From assembly GCF_000090795.2 (NCBI RefSeq), contig NW_003546299.1:62001-126000 (forward strand): a stretch of DNA of 64,000 bases. Direction: 5' to 3'. The position numbers and the translations under genes are program-made. The stretch comes from Amphimedon queenslandica (lineage: Eukaryota; Porifera; Demospongiae; Haplosclerida; Niphatidae). This document shows, piece by piece, positions 1 through 13,300 of this stretch. Numbering within the stretch: position 1 is the stretch's first letter; every line of letters starts with the position of its first letter. The notes below the pieces were generated by a model. The model did not search any database, was not told where the DNA came from, and was given only the letters and a program-made list of their open reading frames with translations.

Positions 1-294
1 CTGTATGCATTGAATTCATCGTAATAGCCACTTGAATGCTCCAACTGTACTATACTCTCCAATGGAGCTTCAATAGACTGAGCCAACTCTGCAGCCCTTC
101 AATAAAGAGAAAAGGAGAGAAAGAGGGAGTGGTGTGTAAGACTTGAGAACACGTGGTCTCTCTTACCAGGCAGCACTGTACAAGAGTCCTCTGTGCGAGC
201 ACTGAAGGTAAGAAAGTGTTAAGAGACGTTTTAGTTCTTGTAATGATTTCAATTCGATACCAACTCCAGCAGTACCAGAAGAGCTGTCAGCCAT
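1..294 (-). CDS. CDC23: CDC23/APC8 anaphase-promoting complex subunit, N-terminal part (partial)
   Basis: Two coding exons on the minus strand, 167-294 and 1-96, joined in phase through an intron with GT donor at 166 and AG acceptor at 97. The start ATG is at 294-292. The translation starts MADSSSGTAG, then LQELKRLLTL, then HRGLLYSAAWAAELA. This lines up with human CDC23, where the N-terminal region reads REIKKQLLLI then ERGLLHSSKWSAELA. CDC23 is a TPR scaffold subunit of the APC/C ubiquitin ligase in the nucleus and cytosol, and its N-terminal helices precede the TPR array. The rest of the gene lies beyond the left edge. The start is only 34 bp from the start of the divergent POLR1G-like gene. 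The family call rests on about 70 residues. Confidence 0.7.
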
Positions 295-328
295 GATTGT
301 TTAATACTTTAGGTGTGGCTAGTCATCA
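295..328. promoter_or_regulatory. 34-bp divergent intergenic region (bidirectional promoter)
   Basis: Only 34 bp separate the ATG of the CDC23-like gene (minus) from the ATG of the POLR1G-like gene (plus). Core promoter elements and 5' untranslated regions of the two must therefore overlap each other or the first exons. No TATA box is visible. Confidence 0.5.
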
Positions 329-1194
329 ATGGCTGAACTACCTGATCAGGAAGAATCAGATGAAATTCATCCTAAACCCCTTCCTCTTAATAATAAAGAG
401 TTATGGTTGATCTCTTTACCTTTTGAAGTATAAGATAATCATTATAGTCAATATATTATGTCTGTTAACAGATTGAGCCGAGGACTTTGTCTGGAAAAAA
501 ATTCCAACTGGGGTCTTCTTTAGTAAAAAGCAAATGCAAGAATCAAAAACTAAAGATAAATGATGTAAGAAATACATTGCATCAATACCTATTTTAAAAT
601 TATTTACTAGAAATCATTTCGCGTTGAAGTAATGCACCAGCCGTCAACGGTATGATAAAATCTATACCAAGTACTTGTGGTAACAGTTATATATACTTGT
701 TATACAGAACAGTTCAAGTAAAGTGACTCCTATACTACCAGCAGGGAAATCAGGAAAACTTTCATTTCACAAAATAATGTGAATGAAATATGTCTGTCTG
801 TTGCTGTAACAATTTATGCTTTAGGGGTGAGATTGTATTAAGAAGAGAACCAAAGATTAATGATCACGTCACAGCAATAGAGCCACCAGCAATGAAGAAA
901 CAAAAAATAGACGAAGACATAGATGAGCAATGGACACATTTAAAACAGAGATGGAAGCCATTTGGATGGAGTAAGAGATTTGCACCATAATGCTATAGAG
1001 ATTAATAATAATTATAGTTGTCAGTATTAAAAATTTATGCTTGCACCTAGTCACCTATTACCATTGTGAATTGATTTTTATAGAAACACCATCAGTAAAA
1101 GGTACTGCAAAGGATAAAGTATGTTTCAGTATTTCTCACATGTCAAATTATCCTTCTACAATAGAAGAAAAAGAAAAGGACAAAAGCTGATTAA
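329..1194 (+). CDS. POLR1G: RNA polymerase I subunit RPA34/POLR1G (PAF49)-like protein
   Basis: Seven small exons with GT-AG introns and one open frame: 329-427, 472-564, 611-649, 708-778, 825-970, 1084-1118 and 1165-1194, giving about 170 residues. The N terminus has NKELWLISLPFE followed by LSGKKFQLGS, matching the human POLR1G stretch TELWLIQAP with its nearby SG.KxxL region. The third exon (KSFRVEVM) resembles the human HRYRVLS strand. A C-terminal LKQRWKPFGW box and a lysine-rich tail (KKKKRTKAD) fit the RPA34 family. RPA34 pairs with RPA49 in a TFIIF-like dimerisation module on Pol I and helps rRNA transcription in the nucleolus. The protein is far shorter than human (510 aa), which carries long Lys-rich repeats. 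A poly(A) signal AATAAA lies at 1239-1244. The family call is a short, low-identity match. Confidence 0.6.
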
Positions 1195-1342
1195 GATCTA
1201 AACTTATTTTTTTAATGTATCATTAATCTATCTGTGTCAATAAAGATTGTTTTAGTGATTCGCATATCATGATTATAAAGAATGAAAAAAATCAACAGTG
1301 ATAAATAAAGCATGAGTAGGTTATGTAAATTGAAGAGTAGTA

Positions 1343-4300
1343 CTATTGACTACTGAAACCATTCATTAAAGTTAACAGAAGTAGTGCTATCTCTTCCTTA
1401 ATAAAAGGCGGAGGAGTAAGTCCAGTAGAAGTACATGATTTGCTGGGTTCCATGCTGTCAGTCTTGTCACTACTCTCTTCTCCCATTAAGAACTTTGAAG
1501 CTATTCTCACCAACAAACCAGCAGCTTCTTCTAAAGGCAATCTACAAAGATAATAATGAAGGCATCATTACTATTAAATATACTATCATACGATGTATGT
1601 ATCCATGAAAGAAGATTCAAATTCCAGCAAGAGTCTTGCAAAGCACAGTCATTATCCACTATGCCACTCATGAGTCTATTAACTATCATTGACTAATGTA
1701 CATACAACACAGAAGAGATTTGTAATATTAATAATGAAAACAGCTTTCATACTTTACTCCTTTCATCAAGTAATGGTGAGTTATACAGTGCCATTAGGTA
1801 AGAGAGAACAGAGTGTTTGCGGTAAATCTGATAGTCACTTGAACACTTTAAGCCATCACAAAGTAACTCAATAACCCAACTACGCTCCTAACAATGATAA
1901 TCATACTAATGACACTATCATAGGTACAGTTATACTTCATCTTTAGTAGTGTGGACTAATGCCGAATATAAAGGAATGTCTTTGGAGTCGAGGAACGGTT
2001 TCTTGATCATGTAATCAGCAACCATAGGGAACATTGGCTCTTCTGTAGTTTACACAAAATAAATGTGCACTCATTGTAAACACTACTAAACAGAGATGCA
2101 TTAACCTGTATGCACAAACAAGGATACTGCCTTGGCAAAGAATGATGATGTTAGAACTGATAGTCTAGCATTAACCTCAGGAACAGAATTACAGAGAATC
2201 TCCATTAAAGCCATTATCTGAAATAAATATGACAATAATATTGAGTGATATTTGCATTATAAAAACAAGGCGAGTGAATCTCTTACCAGAGATCTTTCGG
2301 TAAACCTATTACTGTTCATGAGATGATGATTAAAGAGTGAGAGGTTGTAATAGGCAGCTCTCCTCATGTGCTGGCATGTGGAGCTAGTGGCAGTGATAAC
2401 AAATGACAGCAAACCTCTTTTAATGAACGACGAGCAGTTGAACACTGATGAGGCTAAATATAAGAGTAAGAATAGACAAGAGAGAATATTGAATTAAATA
2501 TATGCATGTATACATAAGCTTGGTATAATGTATTCACTCACTTGAAGAGAGTAACACACTAAAGATGGGAAGGAGGAAGCAAGGATCATAAGCATATTCA
2601 TTTATAGTGGCTGGCATTGATCCTGTATTTTGGTAAGGATTGACTGGCTACAGATGACCGTAAAAGGAGCAGAAAATAATGAAAATCCATTTATTAATCT
2701 TTTACTTGTAATGCTCTATCATAAGGAAATGACTGGATTGATTGGAGCATTCTCCTCTCGTTAAACATTGACAAAACTTCGTGATCAGTGGGTTTCTCCC
2801 AGTGGTTTCTTTCGTACAATTCGTGTAAGTGAAGAGCCCTTTCACCCCACAAGAATGGACTAATAAAGTAAAATAAGATTAAACGATAGTTTTAAAAAGG
2901 CATAATAGCATCAAAATATGTAATACACACTAAATACAGGGTCTTTGAGCAAATTTTGCTAAAAATGACTAGGAGAGAATTCTTCATTTTTATAATTTTT
3001 TCTGATACATAATATACATATACTTATGTTGCGTAGAAAGTTTGAGCTGATTCCGATCAAGTTTAGATTTTTTATGAATTTTTAAAGTTGCTCCAAAATC
3101 AAGCAAAAGTCCCTGTACTATAGTACATGATCTCAAGCCAAATTTTGCCAAAAATGACTAAGTGAGAATCCACCATTTTTATATTTTTTTCAGATACACA
3201 TACATGTTCTTATGTCGTGTAGAAAGTTTGAGCTGATTCCGATCAAGTTTAGATTTTTTATGAATTTTTAAAGTTGCTAAAAATCAAGTCAATTTGTGAC
3301 AATGGCAAATGGGTTTTTGCTTGTCACGGATTTCGTGACAATTGAACAAATGGGTTTTTGCTTGTCACGGATTTCGTGACAATTGAACAAATGGGTTTTT
3401 GCTTGTCATGGATTTCGTGACAATGGAACAAATGGGTTTTTGCTTGTCACGGATTTCGTGACAATGGAACTAATGGGTTTTTAATGGAATTTTGCTTGTC
3501 ACAAAAATTGATAAATCTCACTACTCACATTTGACTTGATATAGATACCCCTAACTTCTCATAACACAACATCAAGTAAAGTATAGCCGTATCTATGAGC
3601 AAATGAACACTTGACAAACCAAGGGCATCATTTACCAGTAACACTGAGAGTCGCTGTATAATTACACACTAAAATATTCAACTGGCTATGAGTAAAAAGG
3701 TCAGGATGACCAGTGTTGTCTTCAATGATGTTGTCAGCAATAGCTACCAAGAGTTTAATTGTACCACCTACACAAGAAAAAGTAAAAGGAAACATTCATC
3801 TTCACTAATAATAGAACATCTTCAATAATAGAATTAAATAATCATATAAATGCATTTATTGTACTTACTATTAAGTGGTGCTCCAAGCTGTTGCAATGAC
3901 CAAACAGTCTGATGTATAGAGGGGACACTAACAGCAGGTCTAGCTACATCTAGTTTTGACTTTATGTGAATGAATGAAAAGAGATAGCTTAATAACTCCA
4001 TTACTAGCTCGTCAGACTTTCCATGCCTTCTATAATAAGAAAAAAATTATTGTCAAGAGATTAAGTTTTAAAAATAATAATTATTAAGCAAGTGCGATAA
4101 TTGAAGTAATTACTCTATAAACTTAATGACAATCTTGTCCCAAAGATGAACAATTTCCGTGTATACATCAACAGTGGTTGTCAGCCAATCATCATCACTA
4201 GGCCCATTCTAAAATAAAAAGAAAAAATATTCAACTATTTATAATACACTACATACAATATGTACCTTCAATGCCATGGACAAAGCATTTGTAAGCAGAG

Positions 4301-7300
4301 ATAACCTCTCCTCATAGTCTTTAGTAGAACTGGGTTTCCTCTTTAATATGTGTCTCAGCTCTTTCAGTAAACACTTGAGTAGGTCCAAAAACATTTCCCT
4401 GCCTAAGGAATGTCCAATATAAGGTAAGACGCAACCAATCACTTTGATGTGAAAACTACAAAAAAATAACATCAACAAAAATTATATAATTGATAAAGCT
4501 TCACTTTGGGACGTTAGTTGAAAACTTGACTAATATTCTATATAGCAACCTACAGAGATGCTTCTTTACTGTAAAAAAGAAAAAAACGAAGTTATGATAC
4601 ACAGACAGTCTGGCCATTACTAACCTTTGGGAGATATAGAGACACATAATTTAATAGATTCAAGACATGCATTAGCCAGTTCACCCTAACAGTAAAAAAT
4701 AAAATGTGACCAGGCTTAAAACACCAAACCTCAGACTCGGTGCAATTTAAAACAATGTCTCTGAATATTGGAGCAATATTGGTGAATATGTGATAGAAAG
4801 AAAGTACTACATAAAAAGAATTGTAATAAAATAACTAGTAAAAATGAGTATTGCATGCATGTAATACCTTGATCATGGTTTCTTAATAAAACTACTTTTG
4901 AAAGATTAAGAAATTCCATCGAGACATCAACAGGCATTACTTTGTGGTGGAAGAGGTACATATGCACTATAAAGAATGGGAGAGAAATAGTTTAAAGATT
5001 ATACCACCACATACCTGATGTACAAAAACTAACAAACTCATTGTTAATATCTTCAATGAAGCAAAACCTAGTTAGCACTGACATAATCTTCATTTTCTGT
5101 ACTGAAACAGATCCAGAACAATACATCCATAATCTCTTGATAATATCCTTATTGAAATGCAAACAAGAGTTATCATCGCAAGGAAGAGATGCACTCAAAT
5201 CGTTAAATAAAGAGCTGTTGTACTGAGACTGAGGACTAGTGGCTGATGCCTCTCTTAACTGATCAGCCAAAGGCAATAAAAGCTGCAAGCTTGATGATTT
5301 AAGATCTTGATCAATACAAGAATTAGAGGAAGCAACCGAATGTCCTTGAGTAAGAGTAGTGTCTAAGTCATCAGTCAATTCTTTACTATCCTGAGTATCA
5401 GTATGGAGTGTTCCATGGTGTTTAGTGCATGGTCTCTTACTGTGTTCAATGACTGACAATAGATAAGACAAGAATAACTCATCAATGAAGTCAGAATTGA
5501 TGTCGATTGCCAAACAAGCGTAAGAGTTCAATACAAAGGAAGAGGATTCATCAGCACTAGTGGTCTTCAAATGTATGCTTGCAATGTCTGTTAAGTGAGA
5601 ATTGATGAGGAACCTCAGCTTTCTGTTGCAATAAACACGAGAAATGAACTTTAAAAAATATTCAACACAAAACGTGGATACTTTTCGCATCTAAAAATGC
5701 AAAAGAAAGTCCATTATACACATACAGTACGAAATCTATTATTGTAGGCATTGGAACTCACTGATTTGCTTGAGGGATAAGTTGAGGCTAGCCTTACAAG
5801 TGATAGGAGTTGCTTGCTGATAAAAATAAACTGGGTAGAAGATTTAGGCTCAATTTTCAATTCTTTTTGACAAATAGGATTAGAAATGGGACTGTTCTTT
5901 AGTAAAGCCTTGATACTGCATGTAGTTGAACTGGTACACAGGCACTGCAACCATAGGATATTGCTTGTATGCCGTATGCCTAATTCCTTTTGTAAAAGCT
6001 CGTATATGCCTATAAAAAGTGTAATGATTAAAAGTACCCATAACAAAGAATTTAATTCAATAATAAGACACATTAAAAACACATATTATAGTTTTCCTTT
6101 ACCAGGTGTAGTAGCAATAATGGGAAGAGAGAGAGGTATAACGGATAACAAAGAGACAGTGACAGACAAGAGAGGCGTGTCCTTCAACAGATTAACGAGT
6201 CCTTTGTCACCAGTAGACTCCACCAACTGTTGAAATACACACTCTCTCATTAAAACTTGATCAGATGATGCACCTTTTTTAAAGTACACCTTCTTATTGT
6301 ACCATTTAAACTCAAGAGGATCCTACAAAGCAAAACAAAATTATACAAAAATCATTAAAAAATAATCATTCATATCACGTGCCTTTTCAGAATGACTTGA
6401 CCACACCCACAAATGAGAGTGAAGCAATTGTAGGTAATTATGAATAGGACTATACAAGTACAAAAACGATAATAATATTAATAATGAAGGGGCTTACCCT
6501 TTTGTACTATACTGTAGTAAAGTATCTCTTAGTCTGTTCAGTACAGTATTTGCAGCTAATACTGGATCATATGATGAATGGACCAACTTCAGTATCATAT
6601 CAGATAATAACAGCACCCTTGACACTGAGAAAAAAAACAAGAAAAAGTTTGTTGTTAGAAAAATAAATACATAAGGAATGAAGTACAATTGATCATACGT
6701 TTTAAGATCGTGACCTCAAATCAGATATTATATTTATAATGTCAACAATACAAGAGACATATTGCCTCTCATTTCTGGTTGTCGATCTTATTAAATCATC
6801 ATTTTAGGTCAATCACAAAATAATAATAATAATAATTATTATACCTTTGGGTGCTCTGCCACAATTATCAATAAAAGAAAAAAGCAACGGACACAAACTA
6901 AATAAGTAAAAAAAAATTAAAAGAGACCCATCAGAACATAAAACAGTGTACCTGCTTGAACAATCCGTAACGCCTACATAAAATATACGTGATTAACAAA
7001 CACATAAGTAAATTATCCTACTTTCATCGGATGTATCTTGCTTGGACCAATATTTCAGAGAAGACTGCTTTAATATTTCAGTAACAGAATGGACGATAAA
7101 ATCAACTAACTCCTCCTTCTCATTATCCGAATATAGCACCAGTTTGTCAAGGTGAGTATCAATAATGTTAAATATCAGCAAGAGGTCGGATTTGTAATCC
7201 AGCAGACAAGGATTGGTCTGCATGCACTAGAAGGATCCAATGATAATGATAGCACTAATCCTTGACAAGTCTTACCTTTACAAATACATGAGAAGCCTCA

Positions 7301-10300
7301 TCAAATAGTTCACTATCCTTTGATAATTGAAATAAAGATTTAATATCTGTCCCCTAGAGAAGAGATAAAAGGATACACATGCATAATTGAATGAGTAAAT
7401 CAAAAGCCGCATATACCATAAATAATAAATAAAATTATCACAGCCTGACGGTGACACAGAAAATAGGATTCATATACACCAACACAATAATACAACAGAG
7501 AATTCATGACCACAACATATGTACAGATATAACTCTCAGCAGAGCAAAGCTAGCACTATAAATTTTTAATAGTTGGGAGACTAGCCTAAGAGAAACAAGA
7601 TGACACTCTTCTTCAGACCAAGGCCAGTCCATGCTGCAACTATAGCTGCTGTGGTTGTCCTCGACATCATAAGCACTGCCCTCTCCTGGGTATATGTCTC
7701 ATTCTACACTGAGAACATTCTACTCTCTTACACTGGAGCTGGGCTAGCTACGTTCCAGCTAGTCATTGTCCTAATATGGGGGCTAGCATACATCTATTGC
7801 TCAAGAGGGGCAAGGGACCAAGACTTGTGGCTGCTTGACGAAGATGACGAGATTCAACAAAGCAGATGTCAAAAGTGTTGTGGCTGTGTGGGATGGCACA
7901 TGAAGATACACATAGTACCAGTAACAGCAGCAGTGATGTTAATGGGCTCTGCTGTACTGTTAGGGATTGGAGTAATAAATGGAATGAGTGATGATGATAA
8001 TGATGATGATAATGACAAGGACAGCAAAGGAAAGGAGGAGACAGCCCTTTTGGCAGTGGGCATGCTCTGTCTGACAGGGATAAGTCTGATTGGATCTATA
8101 TTGGTCTATTTCTTAGCTAAACACGCTGCAGCACAAACGCTCCAGAGATGGTGGGTGGCCCGGAAGAGAAGAAAGGAGAGGTTACAGAGGATGATAGAGC
8201 GCAAGGAGGAACAAGAGAAACTCCTTCAAAAAGAAACTTTCTACTCATTTTCATCTTAACGCAAACATTTATGCTTCTTTTTAAAACTTTTATTTCATCA
8301 TTAAATAAAGTGATAAAATATAATAAAATTCCCTAGCATGTGAAAGGCATGCCCACAGTCCAGCCAGTAGTGAATTCATGAGGTATGAATATCAGCACTG
8401 ATAATAAGAGCAACAAAGACACATTGTGTTCAATTCACAGACTGGCATAGGATGATGTGCAAGCTTGCAAGTAACACTGGATGGAGAGAGGATGAGTCCA
8501 TTATTCATAGTAAAAGGCTATAGCCTAATCAATTTTAAGGGACTACATGTATCTTCTTGATGCTATAGAATAGACTTTAACTCCTCACACAAAAACACTA
8601 TAAACAATAGGCCAAGTTAATAGAAAGCGATTCACAGGTAATAAAAAATATTAAGTGAAAACGAGTGAAACAAATGCATGGTCATTACATACACACTGGC
8701 CATGCACTCATAAGCATTTTACCAATGCTAAAGTAACATAGCTGTTACTAATGTATGCAAACAAAGATGTTTGTTTAACTTGACACCAATAACAATTTTA
8801 AATACAGTTTGAATATGTTTACTGTTAAAAGCAAGCATGATATCCCACACAGAATCACCACAAGTTCATGTCAGTGTCACATGTCAAATCACATGCCTAT
8901 GAATATCATTAAAGCAATCCACACAAGATGGAGCCAAGAAGCATACTGACTCTCCTAGTTTACTACATATCAAGGATCTTGATCATCTTAGGACTCACCT
9001 CTACCTGTGCCCTGTTATACTATTTCAATAAAGACATTGGGCTAATCATACTCCTTGCTACGATTGTACTCGTGATTGCTTCATTGGGCTTCACAATTGG
9101 AAATATGATCTTTCTCAGTATCCTCTACATAAGAGAGAAGTCTCTAGATGAAGAAACGAGTAAGAAAGTCAGCTCAGTCCCTAGTCTAATCACTATTGAG
9201 ATATTCCTACTGTTCATGATTGAAGTCCTTCATGCGCTACTCATTAATACTATAAAGGACAGCATGGCTCATTTCCATTGGAACTTCCCCATAGTGCTCT
9301 CTAGTGTCACCATTGTGCTCATACTACTAGGAATTACATTCATTTTCATGGCAATAGCTGCATATTTCTGTGATAGATCCACCACCACTAGAAGAGAAGC
9401 TATGACAGCTTACGCTCCTGATGAGGAATCATCTTTATTATCTCTCAGCTCAGCAGCCAGGTCTAGCAACATACAATAAACTGCCCTAATGACAATTGCG
9501 CAACTGTTATTCTCAAAGGATTAATTGTTTTTGTTAGCTGAACAAATTGTCTTTTATATTATATATACATGTCTTATTGTGTGCTTCTATTTAATTTCTT
9601 TTCTATTAATAATAATAATAATAATAATAATAATCATCATCATCATTAAATGCCTTTTCCTTTAGCTTTCCATCTTCAACCCAAAGCACACAACATATCA
9701 AATGGTCATTAACTTATCACAACTACCACCTCTTTAATTATCAAGTACAAATACATGCATATTCTATTACTATATGTGGCATGGAAAATCACCCTTCACT
9801 CTATAGACTTAAGATCACTTGTTTCAGATCACGCGCCACTATTATAAAGTGATGATTAATATCAACAGAAACAACATGCATAGGAGAAAAAGATACACAA
9901 TATATGCAAAATTACACATGTACAACGCTTGCATATACTAACAATAAAAATACACAAACCTTCACTGAATTGCGAAGCATTTCCACTGGAGCATTCGATA
10001 TAAGCCTCAATGTTTCAAGGACAGTCAAATCCCCCTTGCTATGCGGAAGTGGCATCAAGTCAGATAGTAATTTCATAACGTTGATCTGTGATTGAGCTAA
10101 TATTGTAGGAACAAAGACTTGATAATGCTCTAGGACAGATGTGAGACTCTCAAGCAGGCTTGATGACCTCTTGAGCTCTACAGATAAGAAATAAATAAAG
10201 ATATACATAAACAATAACATGGTTCAAATAAAGATAAGGAGCTTAGATCAAGAGCTTATAAAAAATTGCTATCATCATGCAACTAGAAAAAGGACAGTTC

Positions 10301-13300
10301 CAGGCTTCAGCCATGAATGGCTTCACTGAATCCACAACAACAGACCAAGGTAGACATGTGGCCAGTCAAAAAATGATAAGCAACCACATGATTAAAAAGG
10401 AAGAAACAGAATTATTATACATAATAATAATAAGACAGTTATGTACACATGATTCATAATATCAGTAGCGTGTATTTACTTTCATTCTTCATCATCACTA
10501 CAGGCTCATCAGGTGGTATATTAGTATCCCCTGTTCTTTTAATGGCCGACTTATCGTTGGCGAGTTGTAGGGCCACATGACGAACACTCATTAGCGTCTT
10601 GACATTGGGTAGTCTGGAAAAGACAGCATCGCAGTATTGAAGCCACTTATCAGAATCAACTACTTTCCACTGATCTAATACATTAAAAAAAACTTTATGT
10701 AGCTAAAGAATAATTTTGAAAGTAAGTACTACAAACTAGTTTTGTTAAAGAGATAACTAAAAATATCATCATAATCTTCATGACGTTAAGCCATTGTAAC
10801 TAAGGATACTTTCTGATGACAATATAAGCCCTCATATACTCTTGACTACAATGTGTACAATTCTTACATCCTCCGTAATGCGAGATTCTATCACAAACAC
10901 GAGAGACCATTTTCAAACATTTTGATTTGACCAATAGACAAGGATTCTAAAAATAAAATTTTAAAAATAATTTTAAAAGTGACGCTTGTAAACTGGGTTT
11001 TAACTATCGTACAAAATAATAGAGCTCTCAGTGTAACTATGACAATTATCCAATCACTGATACAGTATAACGATTAATACAATCTCTGTAACTGTATTCA
11101 TTAACTGTACATTGTTCATCATTGCTCTTGTATTGAAATGTATTGTGCATCATTATGTATTGATGTCCATTTTTATATTTTTTTCTTGACACATATACAT
11201 GTACTTATGTTGTGTAGAAAGTTTTGAGCTAGTTCCGATCAAAATCAAATTTTTATGAATTTAAAAGTTGCTCAATAATCGAGCAAAAGTCCCTGTACTA
11301 TAGTACAGGTCTTTGGCCAAATTTCATCAAAAATGACTAGGAGAGAATTCTCCATTTTTATAATTTTTTCTGATAAATACACATGTTTCTATGTTTGCGT
11401 AGAAAATTTGAGCTGACTTTGATCAAGTTTGAATTTTTTTATCAATTTTTAAAGTTGGTCCAAAATCGGACCAAAGTCCCTGTACTATAGTAAGGAGATT
11501 TGGGCCAAAAATCACCAAAAATAAAAAGTACAGAATGTTCCATTTTTATAATTTTTTCTTACACACATACATGTTCTTAGGTTGCGTAGAAAGTTTGAAC
11601 TGGTTTCGATAAAATTTAGATTTTTTATAAATTTTTAAAAGTTGTGAACCAAAGTCATTGTAGTACAGAGACTCTGGCCAAATTTCGTCAAAAATGATAA
11701 GAGAATTCTCTATTCCATTACATTCTCTGATGCATATGCAATTATGCATGTTCTTTCATTGCACGGATTATCCAATCAAATTCAGGATTTTTACAGCAAT
11801 AGGTTTAAATAATAATTGCAACGACCTCATAGGCACATACAACTGTATTTAATAAGAGGGAGAGAAAGAGCTCAGTGTAACTATGACAATTATCCAATCA
11901 CTGATACAGTATAACGATTAATACAATCTCTGTAACTGTATTCATTAACTGTACATTGTTCATCATCGCTCTTATGTGTATTTACATTATAACTTATTAA
12001 AAGATGCAGCCAAAATAAAGGACAGACCTGAATCCCATTACTCAGTAGAGAGCGAGTGAGAACTGGAGGACAAACAAAAGACACAAAAGCATCAATTGAG
12101 ATCGAAAAAGGCTTTAAGTCAAGTGGATATAAAATACCCAGTAACTGAAAAAGAGAGAGATAGAGAAAACACAAATGAGATGAATTACAAATTAAAAATA
12201 ATCAATCATTACTGGACAAACAACACTGTCCATGTACGTGTATAAAACATGCACTCACTGAATTGACTACTTTGATTTGATTCAGCCACTTTAAAGTTGG
12301 TTTAGGGTCCAGCTCCAGTGGAGCAGCAGTGAAGAAAGGATACCAAAGATCAGGAGACTCTGATATTATTCTATACAAGATAATATGGACCTTTGGCTCA
12401 TTTAAACAAGACAACAGTGACAGGCCCAGCTGAAGCAATACAGGGTTATTCGTCCTAAAATAGTTCAAAAATAAAATGTTATCTTGCAGAAATGTAACTA
12501 ACAAAATATATAATATTATGCTAGGTATAAGTACAAAAAAATTATGACAATCTTTCCTAACTTGTAAAGATTTTGAAAGACACTTGCTGATGGAAATGCA
12601 ACACCGAAACTTGAGTCGCAGAGACCAAAACATATATCGAGTATAATCGTTTTCACGGATTCATCTTGATCCTCTTTCTGCAGGAGTTGGACAATTCTCT
12701 TAATATTGGTCCTGTCAAAAAGTAACAGTTTATCCTTCTTGGCAATGTTTGTCCTCATTAAAACCTAAGACATTACAATAATAACAAAATGTTGAACTAA
12801 GTAAGCACTTTATCGTAGAGGGTCTGAAGAAAAAGTCCGACAATACTTGGAGGATCACTGGACAGTTTACGAAATATGATAGGCAAAAGTTCTAAAATAT
12901 AAAGGAGAGAATAGACAAACAAGGAAAAGAGAAAAGGAGAATGATGTAAAATGACATAATAATACAAACATACTCTTTAATGATAGTATTTTAGCTATGA
13001 CTCTGACATCGCTAACGACAAGGAAGGACAATGCAAACTTGATGAAACAAACTCTCACGGAATCCCCATCTTTCTAAATAATAATAATAATATCAAAAAT
13101 ACATATTACATATCAACATGCACAACTCCTCACTTGGAATTCTTTATCACGCTCAACCAATCCAACAAGACGTGCAGAACCAAAATTAAAAGTGTCTAAA
13201 ATCTCCAAAACAGACTCCTTCCCTTGCATAACAGACACAGTGAGAAGTTTGAGGGCGGTAGCTGAGAGCTTGTCCGGCTTGTTGCTTGAGAGCGAATTGT

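Noticed and set aside
5886-6233. 115-aa plus-strand frame in URB1
   Set aside because: Antisense to URB1 exons, with no signal peptide or family match.
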